From assembly GCF_021043375.1 (NCBI RefSeq), contig NZ_JAJNDV010000010.1, positions 1 through 64,000 on the forward strand: a DNA stretch of 64,000 nt. The letters run 5' to 3'. Shown one piece after another: positions 22,976 through 32,372 of this stretch. This DNA comes from Sphingomonas sp. IC-56. Lineage in GTDB: Bacteria > Pseudomonadota > Alphaproteobacteria > Sphingomonadales > Sphingomonadaceae. The translations under genes were made by a program, and so were the position numbers. Under the pieces are notes generated by a model, which ran no database searches, was not told the origin of the DNA, and saw only the letters and a list, made by a program, of their open reading frames with translations. Numbering within the stretch: position 1 is the stretch's first letter; each line of letters begins with the position of its first letter.

Positions 22976-25900
22976 TCAGCGGAAATCGTGCGACTTGAAG
23001 CGCAGCACTTGTTCAGGGTCCATCCCATCTGCGTGGGGCGGCCAGTAGCAGTCGCGCGGTTCCGGGCTCCAGCCCTTGCCGCGGTGATCGGGCGTGCCGC
23101 CATACCGGGCGCCGTCGCCTCGGCCAGTCCGATGGGCGAACGACATCTCGCCCACCTTGTGGAGCAGGTCGCCGTGATCGATGATCTTGTCGCAGATGAC
23201 GTGGATCACCTCCCCTTCCTTCTGCACCCTGCCCCTCATGCCGATCATCAACGCCGACATGACCGTGCGCCGCTGCGCCTCGAAGCGATCGGGCCAGAGG
23301 ATGCCATTGGCGATGCCGGTCTCGTCCTCGATCGTGATGAACAGCACGCCCTTCGCAGACCCAGGCTTCTGCCGAACCAGGATGATGCCAGCGACCTCGA
23401 CATGACGGCCGTCCCGGATGCCGGCGAGATCCGCGCATCTTGTGACTCCACGACGAGCGAGTTCGTCGCGGACGAAGGTGAGCGGGTGCGCCCGCAGGGA
23501 CAGCTGCAGGGTTCGATAATCCTCGATCACCTCGCGACCGTCCGTCAGCGGGCGCAGCGCAACGGCAGGCTCGATGCCTTCAGCGGTGAAGGCAGCCTGC
23601 GCCCGGTCCGCAGCGGCGAACAGCGGCAGAGGTGCCTCACCCAGCCCCCGCACCTTCCAGAGCCCCTGCCGACGATCCGCACCGAAGGCGTGAAAGGCGT
23701 CGGCATCAGCTAGCTTCTCGATCGCGGCGCGCTGCACCCCCGATCGTCGCCAGACATCCTCCACTGACTCGAACATTGCGTCGCCGCGTGCAGCGACGAT
23801 TGCGGCGCCGTCCGCATTGGAGAGGCCGCGCACCTGACGCAGCCCAAGGCGCACTGCTCGGTAACGGCCCCCGGTCGCCTCCAGCGTGCAGTCCCAGCGG
23901 CTGGCATTGATGCAAACCGGGCGGACTTCGACGCCATGCTCCCGCGCGTCCCGGACGATCTGTGCCGGCGCGTAGAAGCCCATCGGCTGCGCGTTCATCA
24001 GCGCTGCGCAGAACACGTCAGGATGATGGTGCTTCATCCAGGCGGAGGCGTAGGCAATCTTGGCGAACGAGGCTGCGTGGCTCTCTGGGAAACCATAGGA
24101 TCCGAAGCCTTCCAGCTGGCGGAAGGTGCGCTCGGCGAACTCGCGAGGGTAGCCGCGCGCCACCATGCCTTCGATCAACTTCTCTGAAAAGTGCGATACG
24201 CCACCTGTAAACTTGAAGGTCGCCATCGCGCGCCTGAGCTGGTCCGCCTCCGCCGCGGTAAACCCCGCGCCGACGATCGCCACCTTCATCGCCTGTTCCT
24301 GGAAGAGCGGAACGCCAAGCGTCTTCTCGAGCACCGCGCGGAGCTCGGGACGCGGATACTCCGGCTTCTCCAGCCCCTCGCGCCGGCGCAGATAAGGATG
24401 GACCATGTCGCCCTGGATTGGTCCCGGACGCACGATCGCCACTTGGATGACGAGATCGTAGAAGCGCCGCGGCTTCATGCGCGGCAGCATCGACATTTGC
24501 GCGCGGCTTTCAATCTGGAAGGTGCCCAACGTGTCGGCCTTCTGGATCATGCCGAACACGGCAGGGTCGTCGTCCTGTAGATCCGCCAGTCCGATGCGGA
24601 CTCCCTTGGCTTCCTCCAGCAGGTTGAAGGCCCGGTTCATGCAGCCGAGCATGCCCAGGCCCAGCACATCCACCTTCATGAACTTCAGCGCGTCGATGTC
24701 GTCCTTGTCCCATTCGATGATCTGCCGGTCTTCCATTGCCGCAGGCTCGATCGGCACCAGGTCATCAAGACGATCATGCGTGAGCACGAACCCGCCTGGG
24801 TGCTGGCTCATGTGACGCGGAACGCCGATCAGCTTGCGGGCAAGATCAAGCGTGAGCCGCAGACGCCTGTCGGCGATGTCGAGGTTCAGTTCCTTGACCT
24901 GCTTCTCGCCGACGCCTTCAGCCGACCAGCCCCAGACCAGGCCGGCGAGCGAGCCTGTCAGGTCCTGGGGCAACCCCAGCGCCTTTCCTACGTCCCGAAC
25001 CGCGCCGCGCGCGCGGTAGCGGGTCACCACCGCGGTCAGTGCGGAGCGATCGCGGCCATAGGTCTCATAGATCCATTGGATAATCTCTTCGCGGCGCTCA
25101 TGCTCGAAGTCGACGTCAATGTCGGGCGGCTCGCGCCGCTCGCCGGACACGAACCGCTCGAACAGCAGCTCGTGCTTGATCGGGTCGATCGAGGTGATGC
25201 CCAGCACGAAGCAGACGCAGGAGTTAGCCGCGGATCCTCGCCCCTGGCACAGAATGCCCCGGCGCCGCGCCTCGCGCACAATCGCATGCACCGTAAGGAA
25301 GTAGGGCGCGTACCCCAGCTCGGCGATCAGCTTGAGCTCATGCGCGATCTGGTCCGCATAGGCCCGCGGCACATCACCGTCGAACATGCGGGCGACGGCA
25401 TCGCCTGCCAGCCCCTCGAGCGCTTCTTGGGCGCTGAGACCCTCGATCACCCGCTCATGCGGATACTGATAGGCGAGCTCACCCAGGTCGAAGGTGCACG
25501 CGCGCGCAATGTCGACGCTGGCGCGAAGAGCATCCGGATATGCAGCGAAGCGGCGCACCATTTCCTCGGGCGACTTCAGCGCCCGGTCCGCGTTCACCTC
25601 GCGCCGGTAACCCAGTTCGTCCACGGTGCACTTCTCGCGCACGGCCGTTACCACGTCCTGGAGCAAGCGGGCCTCGGGCTCGTGGTACAGCACGTCGCCG
25701 GTGACCACAGCACGTACGCCGGCACTCCCCGCCTGGGTGGCTAGCGCATCGATGCGGACCGCGTCGTCAGGCCGTCTGCGCTGGAACAGGGCCATATAGC
25801 CGCGGCGTCCATACAGTGCCTGGAGGTCGGATAGCGCGGTGATGTTGGCATCGTCCGCTTCGTGCGGCAGCAGAATGGCGATCATGCCCTCAGACCAAGG

Positions 25901-26239
25901 GCCCAGATCGTGCCAATGCAGCTCGCATCCACCCTTCCCTGCCCGCTGCTTTCCCAGCGTCAGCAACCGGGTCAGCCGCGACCATGCGGCACGATCCGTG
26001 GGATAAAGGAGCAGCCGGCGCCCACAGGCGAGATCAACGCGCGCGCCAGCGATCGAACGGACGCCGGTGACCTTCTGCGCCTCCCAAGCCCGCACCACGC
26101 CGGCGACCGTGCCGATGTCGCCAACGCCAATCGCGGGATAGCCAAGCAGAGCTGCGGCCTCAAACAGCTGCTCCGGACTGGAGGCCCCGCGCAGCAGCGA
26201 AAAGTGGGTGAGCACCTGCAATTCGACATACGCGGTCAT
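22976..26239 (-). CDS. dnaE2: Error-prone DNA polymerase III alpha subunit DnaE2 (ImuC)
   Basis: About 1087 aa, a full-length C-family polymerase. An N-terminal PHP domain ([22 protein letters not shown]) precedes the palm with [15 protein letters not shown], which holds the catalytic aspartates. Tandem helix-hairpin-helix and OB-fold regions ([29 protein letters not shown]) lie near the end. The start ATG 26239 overlaps the imuB stop as ATGA. It is the catalytic member of the SOS mutasome: ImuB brings it to the beta clamp, and it performs translesion synthesis. Regulation should be through the LexA box in front of imuA. It is carried on a mobile element. Confidence 0.95.
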   Translation of the reverse strand: MTAYVELQVLTHFSLLRGASSPEQLFEAAALLGYPAIGVGDIGTVAGVVRAWEAQKVTGVRSIAGARVDLACGRRLLLYPTDRAAWSRLTRLLTLGKQRAGKGGCELHWHDLGPWSEGMIAILLPHEADDANITALSDLQALYGRRGYMALFQRRRPDDAVRIDALATQAGSAGVRAVVTGDVLYHEPEARLLQDVVTAVREKCTVDELGYRREVNADRALKSPEEMVRRFAAYPDALRASVDIARACTFDLGELAYQYPHERVIEGLSAQEALEGLAGDAVARMFDGDVPRAYADQIAHELKLIAELGYAPYFLTVHAIVREARRRGILCQGRGSAANSCVCFVLGITSIDPIKHELLFERFVSGERREPPDIDVDFEHERREEIIQWIYETYGRDRSALTAVVTRYRARGAVRDVGKALGLPQDLTGSLAGLVWGWSAEGVGEKQVKELNLDIADRRLRLTLDLARKLIGVPRHMSQHPGGFVLTHDRLDDLVPIEPAAMEDRQIIEWDKDDIDALKFMKVDVLGLGMLGCMNRAFNLLEEAKGVRIGLADLQDDDPAVFGMIQKADTLGTFQIESRAQMSMLPRMKPRRFYDLVIQVAIVRPGPIQGDMVHPYLRRREGLEKPEYPRPELRAVLEKTLGVPLFQEQAMKVAIVGAGFTAAEADQLRRAMATFKFTGGVSHFSEKLIEGMVARGYPREFAERTFRQLEGFGSYGFPESHAASFAKIAYASAWMKHHHPDVFCAALMNAQPMGFYAPAQIVRDAREHGVEVRPVCINASRWDCTLEATGGRYRAVRLGLRQVRGLSNADGAAIVAARGDAMFESVEDVWRRSGVQRAAIEKLADADAFHAFGADRRQGLWKVRGLGEAPLPLFAAADRAQAAFTAEGIEPAVALRPLTDGREVIEDYRTLQLSLRAHPLTFVRDELARRGVTRCADLAGIRDGRHVEVAGIILVRQKPGSAKGVLFITIEDETGIANGILWPDRFEAQRRTVMSALMIGMRGRVQKEGEVIHVICDKIIDHGDLLHKVGEMSFAHRTGRGDGARYGGTPDHRGKGWSPEPRDCYWPPHADGMDPEQVLRFKSHDFR

Positions 26240-28026
26240 GCGAATACGCCATGCATCCACCAGCTAAGATCGCCGGTGCTGTCCTCCACCCCATCTCCTC
26301 GCCGGAAGACCCAGTAACGCCCGCCGCTTTCGTCCTCGACGCGGTAATAATCTCGCACCGCCCAGACTTCGGCATCGCGCCGCCACCACTCGCCATGGAT
26401 CCGCTCAGGTCCGTCGCCGGCAACCACGCGGTGCACCTTGCCCCGCCACTCGAACCGGCGGGGCGGCTGATCCGGCAGTAGCGCCATCACGCTGCGCAGT
26501 GGTTCAGGTCTCGCGAACAGCCGGATCGGTCGCCGCCAGTTCGGCCAGCCCCCTGGGGCGTTCACCGGATCCGCGTGCTGAACGGCACGTTCGGGCACAT
26601 GGCTTTCCACCGGCGCAATCCTGAACACCGCGCGTGGGCCAATGCGCCCGGCGACCACGTCAACCAGCCGCGCAGGATCGCGCACCAGCGTCTCGCCAGC
26701 GAGGACCGCACCCAGGTCAACGGCGTCCAGGGGCTCAGTATGCGCCGCGACCAAGCGGAACTGCTCCAGCCCCATGCCCGGATCGATGCGCTCGATTCGC
26801 AGCTTCAGCAGCCGCAGCAGGTGCGGCACTTCGCGGGTCGGACGCGACGTGCCGACGGCCACCACCTGCTCGCCCCCATCGACCCGCAGCCCGATGAGGC
26901 GCAGCGAACGGACGCCGAGCCCCCTCGCCTGCAGAACTTCCGCCAAGTCATCCAGCAGGTCCTCCATGACCTGCGCGATCGCCTCGGCCGTGCCGATCGG
27001 CTCGAGGAGCCGCCGCTGGACGCTCGGCACGACAGGATCATCGCGCGGCGTGATTGGCTCAGCGGCAGCGCCGAGCGCTTGATCGAGCCGCGTGATCGTC
27101 GCCAGCCCTAAGCGCCGCGCAAGCGGGCCGCGAGCGACTGGCAGGAGATCGCCTATAGTCTCGAAGCCGAACCGGCGCGCTGCAGTAAGCGCGGTTTGCT
27201 CCAGGCGAAGCGCGGCAATCGGCAGCGGCCCAAGCATTCGGGCGTGTTCCCCGGGCGGCGCGAGCGTGATGGCGGCTCGCCCGAATCGCGCCAGAGCGTG
27301 CGCCGCGCCTGGCGTGTCCGCCACCGCCACACGCGCGGTGAAGCCGGCGCGCCCGCAAAAGGCCAGGAGCCGTCGGCAGAATCGCTCCTCCCCGCCGTGC
27401 AAATGCGCGCAGCCAGTCAAGTCCAGCCAGATGCCGTCGGGCGCCGTCACCGCGGCAACGGGGGACCAACGCCGGACCGCCAGCAATGAAAGCCGGTCCA
27501 GCAGATCCGCATCCGCCTCCGGTTCCGCCGGGCGAAAGTCCAGGTCCGACACGAGCGCGCGCGCATGCGTTGCTGCCATGCCGACGCGAATTCCAAGCGC
27601 CATGGAAGCAGCGCAGGCGGCAACCACCTCCTCGTGCCTCCCGACTTTGTCGATCAGCGCGAGTGGTGCTTGGCCCACCTGATTGCCGCTGCTTCCGATC
27701 GGCGGCGCCGGGTGCGCCTCGGGCGGCCCTTTGAAGGGATGGGTCGCAGCCTCGGAGCGCCGCCCGAGCTCTCGCACTGGCGGCTGTGCATGTCTGGGCA
27801 ATGCAGCGATTTGCTGTTCAACCACATCCCGCGACGGCATCTGTCCACGTGCCCATCGCGCGCCCGGGCGCCATCCCCCACCTCGGGGAATGGAGCAGGC
27901 ACCAGGGTCCTCGTCGACAGGAAGCTCGAGCGGCGCGCGCCTAGGCAGCGGCGTGGCGGACCGCTCCAGCCGTCTCAGCCGCTCCACGGCCAAGTGCGGC
28001 AGGAACAGCGAGACGACCCGTCTCAT
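26236..28026 (-). CDS. imuB: ImuB, Y-family-like polymerase subunit
   Basis: A 596-aa Y-family-like protein. The N-terminus reads [15 protein letters not shown], the DinB-like palm region contains [17 protein letters not shown], and the C-terminal part is an ImuB-specific extension ([18 protein letters not shown]). Catalytic acidic residues typical of active Y-family enzymes are not evident, as expected: ImuB is an inactive clamp-binding hub that joins DnaE2 and ImuA. The gene overlaps imuA by about 86 bases and dnaE2 by 4. An Arg/Pro-rich insert at residues 30-110 is longer than in many relatives. Confidence 0.93.
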   Translation of the reverse strand: MRRVVSLFLPHLAVERLRRLERSATPLPRRAPLELPVDEDPGACSIPRGGGWRPGARWARGQMPSRDVVEQQIAALPRHAQPPVRELGRRSEAATHPFKGPPEAHPAPPIGSSGNQVGQAPLALIDKVGRHEEVVAACAASMALGIRVGMAATHARALVSDLDFRPAEPEADADLLDRLSLLAVRRWSPVAAVTAPDGIWLDLTGCAHLHGGEERFCRRLLAFCGRAGFTARVAVADTPGAAHALARFGRAAITLAPPGEHARMLGPLPIAALRLEQTALTAARRFGFETIGDLLPVARGPLARRLGLATITRLDQALGAAAEPITPRDDPVVPSVQRRLLEPIGTAEAIAQVMEDLLDDLAEVLQARGLGVRSLRLIGLRVDGGEQVVAVGTSRPTREVPHLLRLLKLRIERIDPGMGLEQFRLVAAHTEPLDAVDLGAVLAGETLVRDPARLVDVVAGRIGPRAVFRIAPVESHVPERAVQHADPVNAPGGWPNWRRPIRLFARPEPLRSVMALLPDQPPRRFEWRGKVHRVVAGDGPERIHGEWWRRDAEVWAVRDYYRVEDESGGRYWVFRRGDGVEDSTGDLSWWMHGVFA

Positions 28027-28702
28027 CGCAGCCCTCCAGGATCAGGGAGAAAGGTTCGCCGCCACGCTGCCGTGCGGCCTCAACCGACCAGCGCGCGCGT
28101 GCTACACCGGGAACACTCAGCCGCTCGGAGGGCGCACTGCCGATCCGCCACCTTGTCCAGGCGGCGGAGGGTTCGGCCAACGGATCTTGATCACGCGCGC
28201 GCCGCCGACGAAGCAGCAGCACGGGTATGTCAGCGTCAGCAGCGACTAACTGCAGCCTGCGGCTTGCAACCATCGAAATCTTGGTCACCTCCGCCACCAC
28301 CGCGGCTGGCGTTCCATCAAGCACGGCGTCCTCCGCCACGGCGAGCAAGGCTTGGTCGTCACGGGGCTGTGCGTAGATGACATTAGCTGAGAGGAGCCCG
28401 GCCTGTGACAGCCCAGGGGCGTATAGATCGGTCCTGCAGCTCACCCAAAGCACCGGGCCGGCTGCGTGACGCGCCTCGCGAGCGGCAACGCCAGCGAGAA
28501 AAAGCGTGGCGGCAGCATCGTCTGCCAGCGAGCAACTCTGCGCGGTCACTTCGTGGAGCGCCCCCGCGCGCAAGCCGCCTCCGGCAAGACGGGCATCCAG
28601 CCGGGACAGGCCAAAAGGGATCACCCGGTAATCGGTCGCGGGACTCGCCATCGTCCTCAATTGGGCGATCGTCGTCAACGGGTGGGGGCTTGTGGCAGGC
28701 AT
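27941..28702 (-). CDS. imuA: ImuA, RecA/SulA-like mutasome subunit
   Basis: A 253-aa protein of the ImuA family. The RecA-like fold begins FGLSRLDARLAGGGLRAGALHEV, with PVLWVSCRTDLYAPGL in the core. It is the first gene of the imuA-imuB-dnaE2 operon; ImuA binds RecA and ImuB and helps recruit the mutasome. The ATG at 28702 lies 17 bp after a LexA box (28720-28734). A second Met at residue 18 is an alternative start. It is probably induced by DNA damage. Confidence 0.9.
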   Translation of the reverse strand: MPATSPHPLTTIAQLRTMASPATDYRVIPFGLSRLDARLAGGGLRAGALHEVTAQSCSLADDAAATLFLAGVAAREARHAAGPVLWVSCRTDLYAPGLSQAGLLSANVIYAQPRDDQALLAVAEDAVLDGTPAAVVAEVTKISMVASRRLQLVAADADIPVLLLRRRRARDQDPLAEPSAAWTRWRIGSAPSERLSVPGVARARWSVEAARQRGGEPFSLILEGCDETGRLAVPAALGRGAAETAGAVRHAAA

Positions 28703-28719
28703 TAAGGGACGACTCCGAT

Positions 28720-28734
28720 GTTCCGCTTATGTTC
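28720..28734 (-). promoter_or_regulatory. LexA (SOS) box upstream of imuA
   Basis: GTTCCGCTTATGTTC matches the alphaproteobacterial LexA consensus GTTC-N7-GTTC. It ends 17 bp before the imuA start and shares all but three spacer bases with the integrase box at 2520. Confidence 0.85.
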
Positions 28735-28836
28735 CTCCATTAAGTACGAGTCGGTCAATGCCGAAGATTCCCCGAGCGCCCCGGAAACGTGCACCTGACC
28801 ACCGGTTCTTAATTCGTCGCGGGTATCGAAACGGGC

Positions 28837-30237
28837 GTGACCGCCCCTTTCCTCCCACCTTCGTTCCAGCTCGACCACGCCCATCCCACAGCGTGCACCC
28901 AGCGCTTAGATGTGACCCTGATTTCTCGGCCGGCATGCCCGAGCTGCGGTCCACATCAGCGAATCCATAGCCGCGGGTTTCATAGCGGCGGGCCGCTGAG
29001 CATCTTCGATCTGCCGCGCGAAGGGCCTGTCGAACTGAGTGTTCGTCGGCGCCGCTACGAATGCGCCGTCTGCAAGGCCGACCCGGCAGCGAAGGTTAAG
29101 ACGTTCTCGGAACGCGGGCCGGACACACACCCGCGCTATGACATGACCAAGCGGCTGCATCGCTATGTTCTCGGACAGGTAGCTCGGCGTCCCCTACAGG
29201 AGATTTCGGCTCACACCGGCGTCCCAGCCTCCACCCTCTGGGATATTGCGGTAAACCTCAGCAAGCGGCTGGAGGCAGGCCACAGGCTCCCCACACCCAA
29301 GGTGCTCGCGCTCGACGGCATCAAGATACTCGGACGCGAATACATGGTGGTGGCGGACGGGGTGACGGGGCTGCCTGTTGGTTTCATAGGTTCAATCAAG
29401 GCAGCAGATGTGCGCGCTTGGACGCATACCCACCTAGACATCGATCAGGTCAACGTCGTCGTTGCCGACCTGCACAAAACGAACACGAGCATTGCTCGGA
29501 CCAAGTTCCCTAACGCCATCTACGTGGCTGATAAGTGGCACGTGATCCAGCGCTTCCAGCGCGTCCTTTCGCAGGTCATCAACAAGGAGATCAATGATCT
29601 CCGTGCGGCTGGAGAGAGTGAGCGCGCAAAGACGATTTACGACTTCAAGCCCGGCCTTATGGCCGTGAAAAAGAGCCTGCGCAGGACCCGCCGCACGAGC
29701 AAGGGCGGGCGGCACACACTGTCGTTCTATGATGACCTTCGGCCGATCTTGGCAGCCAGCCCCAAGATAAGGCGAGCTTATTGGGCCCGGCACGATTTTC
29801 TTCGCTTCTACAGCAGCCGCAGTCTGCAGGACGCGATGCCTTGGCTAGAGCGGTTCCGCCGGCATACTCATGCTTTCGCAAGCATGACCAAGATGATCGA
29901 ATTCGACAAACACTTCGCTTCGAACTGGAACCTGATTGCCAACTACTTTGAGACCGTCACGCTTCGATCGGACGGCCGGTGGCGTGGCTACACAACCAAT
30001 GCTTTGGAGCAGTACAACGGGCAGATCCGCAAGCACCTCCGAGCCCGCAACGGCGTTCGCAATTTCGACTTGATGCGGTTGATCGCCGTCTATGGCTCCC
30101 GCCGGATCGGCGAGGAGATCCAGCTCTGTTCGAGCGCTGATTGCGTGGCTGCCATAGGGCCGGTCTTTGGGCCACCTGCCCCACCGGAGATACGGGAGCG
30201 CACCGGCACCTACTGGACCTGCCCTGACTGCCGTTAA
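28837..30237 (+). CDS. ISL3-family transposase
   Basis: A 466-aa DDE transposase that starts at GTG 28837. A zinc-ribbon N-terminus (RPACPSCGPHQRIHSRGF, then RYECAVCKADP) precedes a HTH region. The catalytic core has VLALDGIKILGREYMVV (first Asp), VVVADLHKTN and YVADKWHVIQRF (second Asp region), and RGYTTNALEQYNGQIRKHLRARNGVRNFDLMRLIAVYG (Glu, C-terminal signature). A second CxxC (WTCPDC) ends the protein. No convincing terminal inverted repeats were found in the flanks, so it may be an IS with eroded ends or a domesticated copy. Confidence 0.85.
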   Translation: MTAPFLPPSFQLDHAHPTACTQRLDVTLISRPACPSCGPHQRIHSRGFHSGGPLSIFDLPREGPVELSVRRRRYECAVCKADPAAKVKTFSERGPDTHPRYDMTKRLHRYVLGQVARRPLQEISAHTGVPASTLWDIAVNLSKRLEAGHRLPTPKVLALDGIKILGREYMVVADGVTGLPVGFIGSIKAADVRAWTHTHLDIDQVNVVVADLHKTNTSIARTKFPNAIYVADKWHVIQRFQRVLSQVINKEINDLRAAGESERAKTIYDFKPGLMAVKKSLRRTRRTSKGGRHTLSFYDDLRPILAASPKIRRAYWARHDFLRFYSSRSLQDAMPWLERFRRHTHAFASMTKMIEFDKHFASNWNLIANYFETVTLRSDGRWRGYTTNALEQYNGQIRKHLRARNGVRNFDLMRLIAVYGSRRIGEEIQLCSSADCVAAIGPVFGPPAPPEIRERTGTYWTCPDCR

Positions 30238-30243
30238 CCATTC

Positions 30244-30299
30244 ACCCCACAGCCCCCGCGCGCACGCGGTGGTCTGCTCTCACCGCCAGCCTGTGGGGT
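30244..30299. repeat. Inverted repeat ACCCCACAG / CTGTGGGGT after transposase
   Basis: Nine-base perfect inverted repeat with a 38-base GC-rich loop, directly behind the transposase stop. It may be a transcription terminator without a T-run or the worn end of an insertion sequence. Confidence 0.4.
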
Positions 30300-30380
30300 C
30301 GTTCCACCCCGCGGGCCGGTGTTAATCATCGCCGTACCTTTCAGGATGGAGCGCAAGGCGGTTCAACAACCGAAAGGAAA

Positions 30381-30650
30381 ATGAAGATGAGTAATACCGT
30401 TGCATGGCGGGCGAAGCCGCGCACCAGCAAGCCTAACAGCCGGCAGAAGCGGAACGGGTTGTTCCTGGATGCGCATCCAGTCTGTCAGCAGTGCTGGAGT
30501 GCTGCATCTACGCAGGCGCACCACCGGCTATGGAAGGGCCATCCCAGCCGCAATCTGTGGCTTGCGATGCAGGCCACCTGCGAACCGTGTCACGTCTTGC
30601 ACCACCGCCCGCTGAAGATCACGTTCGGCGCGCAACGAAAGCGCCCCTAG
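30381..30650 (+). CDS. HNH-type endonuclease-like protein
   Basis: An 89-aa protein behind GAAAGGA. The N-terminal 25 residues are basic, followed by HPVCQQCWSAASTQAHHRLW, then NLWLAMQATCEPCHVLHH. The CxxC...AHH...CxxCH layout is that of small HNH nucleases with a structural zinc. The AHH motif would supply the catalytic histidine and the last His the metal ligand. Phage-encoded HNH proteins of this size nick DNA near cos sites with terminase or act as homing enzymes. No terminase is present here. Confidence 0.75.
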   Translation: MKMSNTVAWRAKPRTSKPNSRQKRNGLFLDAHPVCQQCWSAASTQAHHRLWKGHPSRNLWLAMQATCEPCHVLHHRPLKITFGAQRKRP

Positions 30651-30883
30651 TCCGCAAGCCGGACCCCTGCTCCGCCTCCTGCTGAATGGTGTCCGGAAGC
30701 GATGAACACGACGCCGGCTTCTACGAGCGCATCGACCATCGCGTCGATCGAGGCTTCAGCGATGCCAGCGCCGCCTTCGTATCGGCGCACGGTGGCTACT
30801 CCGAGGTTCGCTCGCTCAGCGAGATCCTGTGCAGACCACCCAAGAAGCGCTCGTGCCCCCCGACATTGCTCAACCGTCATCAT
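30647..30883 (-). CDS. XRE-family HTH regulator
   Basis: A 78-aa protein. The helix-turn-helix is at residues 5-60 (CRGARALLGWSAQDLAERANLGVATVRRYEGG). It is a Cro/CI-type repressor without a cleavable domain. It overlaps the end of the HNH gene tail-to-tail by 4 bases. Its promoter has TATAAT on the minus strand (30893-30898) beside the GTTCGC triple repeat, which suggests autoregulation. It may be the master repressor of the element, since the same repeats are found near both ends. Confidence 0.85.
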   Translation of the reverse strand: MMTVEQCRGARALLGWSAQDLAERANLGVATVRRYEGGAGIAEASIDAMVDALVEAGVVFIASGHHSAGGGAGVRLAD

Positions 30884-30892
30884 CTGATCTGG

Positions 30893-30936
30893 ATTATATC
30901 AGTTCGCACTTGTTCGCCACCGTTCGCTGTGATATG
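30893..30936 (-). promoter_or_regulatory. XRE promoter with triple GTTCGC operator
   Basis: The minus-strand -10 TATAAT is the complement of 30893-30898. GTTCGC starts at 30902, 30912 and 30922, and ATATG at 30932. The repeats cover the -35 region, so a bound regulator would block the XRE gene. The layout is the same as at 37319-37353, with 26 of 35 positions identical. Confidence 0.65.
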
Positions 30937-30951
30937 AAACCTATCAGTCAG

Positions 30952-30983
30952 CCGGGCTTGGAGGGCCTAATCTCCAAGCCCGG
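30952..30983 (+). promoter_or_regulatory. Perfect 12-bp hairpin in a leader
   Basis: CCGGGCTTGGAG and CTCCAAGCCCGG are perfectly complementary with an 8-base loop (30964-30971). The hairpin lies 37 bp before the start of the gene at 31021 and has no T-run. It may be an attenuator, RNA-stability element or protein-binding hairpin. Confidence 0.5.
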
Positions 30984-31020
30984 CCTGATCGCAACCCCTT
31001 GTTGAAGAAGGGACACGACT

Positions 31021-31698
31021 ATGAACGCTATTACCCGCCGAGGGCTTCTCGGCGCAATCTCTGTCGCGCCGGCGGCAGCCGCCGCCCTGCTTTCTGCACC
31101 AGCGTTGGCCAGCGTCCGGACCGGAGCATCAGCGCAAGGCCGCTGGCATCGGCTCAAGGCCCGTCTCGACCGGTTGGAGGCGGAATATACTCGCTTCCAC
31201 AACACTGTCGTCATCCCTGCAGACAAGGCGGCTGCGGACGAGATCGCAGCGCTTCCACACGTGAGTGCAGAATGCCCAGGCTGGGCGTGGATCAAGGGCG
31301 TTCGCCAGAACACCACCATTACCACCGCCGCATCAGGCGATCTGAGGATGGCGGCCCAATCCCTCGCGCACCCTGAAGGGCATGAGCCAGAGTATCTGGC
31401 GGCTTGCCGCACCATCACCGAGGGACAGCGCGACCGCGACGCAGCAATTGAGCGGATCAATGAGCACCACCAGTGCGACGCGCTCTCTGCCCACGCCGAC
31501 CGCCTTGACGACATCGCGTACCGCCTCCGCTGGAAGCTGATGGTAATGCCAGCTCCCGACGCGGCGGCGGCTCTCTGGAAGCTGGACTATCTGGTTTCAG
31601 ACGATGGCTGCGGCAGCATGTCGGCCTGGAGCGTCAAGGATCCCGGCGTGAGCGCCGCGATTGCTGACGTTCGTCGCCATCTTGGCGGGGGCGCCTGA
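31021..31698 (+). CDS. Tat-exported hypothetical protein
   Basis: A 225-aa protein. The N-terminus ITRRGLLGAISVAPAAAAALLSAPALA is a twin-arginine signal. The mature part is helical, with a coiled-coil-like start (RLKARLDRLEAEYTRF) and a DDIAYRLRWKLM segment. The twin-arginine motif implies export in folded form, although some phage proteins bear such leaders by chance. No family is recognised. The gene follows a strong leader hairpin and heads a string of short genes to 32895. Confidence 0.6.
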   Translation: MNAITRRGLLGAISVAPAAAAALLSAPALASVRTGASAQGRWHRLKARLDRLEAEYTRFHNTVVIPADKAAADEIAALPHVSAECPGWAWIKGVRQNTTITTAASGDLRMAAQSLAHPEGHEPEYLAACRTITEGQRDRDAAIERINEHHQCDALSAHADRLDDIAYRLRWKLMVMPAPDAAAALWKLDYLVSDDGCGSMSAWSVKDPGVSAAIADVRRHLGGGA

Positions 31699-31701
31699 GC
31701 C

Positions 31702-32130
31702 ATGGCAACCGCATTCAAGCACGCCGCCCAGCCGCTCCCCTTCATCCATCCAGACGATATGCCGCCCCGCTACGCCCTGCCGGGGATAGGGCATTGCCTC
31801 GAGCCGCTGGTAAAGAACGGCACGCTCGTCGCCTTTGACAAAGAGCGCCAGCCCGAGCCCGGTAACATCGTCGGCCTGATCTTTACCCGCGAGGCAGCAA
31901 AGGGCCGCGGTGTGCCCGGCATGATCAAGCGGCTGGCGATGGCATTGCCGCCCACGGGGCTTCCGAAAGGGTGCTCCGGCCTCGTGGTGGTCGAGCAGAT
32001 CAACCCGCCCCGCCGCTACCATATCCCCGTGGACGAGCTTCTGGCGGTCCATGCCGCCTATGGCTTCGCTGAGAGTGCTGGCGATGGTCGCGCGATGGTC
32101 ACCCCCTTCTCCAAGGAGACGGGGCTGTGA
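31702..32130 (+). CDS. S24-like (LexA/CI peptidase-fold) protein with Cys at the nucleophile site
   Basis: A 142-aa protein without a DNA-binding domain. GHCLEPLVKNGTLVAFDKERQPEPGNIVGLIF parallels the S24 peptidase block G-D-S-M-x-P-x-x-x-x-G-D-x-x-x-x-D-x-x-x-x-x-G-D-I-V. MIKRL fits the region of the catalytic lysine. The usual serine is replaced by cysteine. It overlaps the next start. It could be an inactive partner, a cysteine-type peptidase or an antirepressor-like factor that interacts with LexA-type proteins. Confidence 0.6.
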   Translation: MATAFKHAAQPLPFIHPDDMPPRYALPGIGHCLEPLVKNGTLVAFDKERQPEPGNIVGLIFTREAAKGRGVPGMIKRLAMALPPTGLPKGCSGLVVVEQINPPRRYHIPVDELLAVHAAYGFAESAGDGRAMVTPFSKETGL

Positions 32131-32372
32131 CCTTGAACCACACACAGGGGGCCGCGGCCCCAACTTTCGACGCTGCCGCTTGGCTCCACACGCTGACCGA
32201 GCTTGGCGGCGGCTATGCCCTCGCCAGTGGCCGCAAGTTGTGGCTGGTGGTCGACCAGGTGCCCGCTGACGACCTCACGTCGCTTATGTCCGTTCTCGTG
32301 GGGCATCCCGACCGGCAGGAAGCGGTGCGCGCCACAATCCAGCACCGACAGGCAGGGGAGGTGCTGTCATGA
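32127..32372 (+). CDS. Small hypothetical protein
   Basis: An 81-aa protein, GTG start overlapping the upstream stop (GTGA). FDAAAWLHTLTELGGGYALASGRKLWLVVDQVP suggests a small alpha/beta fold. It is coupled on both sides by 4-base overlaps. Proteins of this type occur in sphingomonad accessory gene strings. Function unknown. Confidence 0.55.
   Translation: MTLNHTQGAAAPTFDAAAWLHTLTELGGGYALASGRKLWLVVDQVPADDLTSLMSVLVGHPDRQEAVRATIQHRQAGEVLS

Noticed and set aside
24776-25744. A 322-codon plus-strand frame opposite dnaE2
   Set aside because: It is antisense to a clearly conserved polymerase in GC-rich DNA where the opposite strand stays open by codon bias; no domain is visible.
30902-30927. GTTCGC triple repeat read as LexA boxes
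   Set aside because: The GTTC words are separated by 6 bases, not the 7 of the alphaproteobacterial LexA consensus, and the 10-bp period points to another protein.
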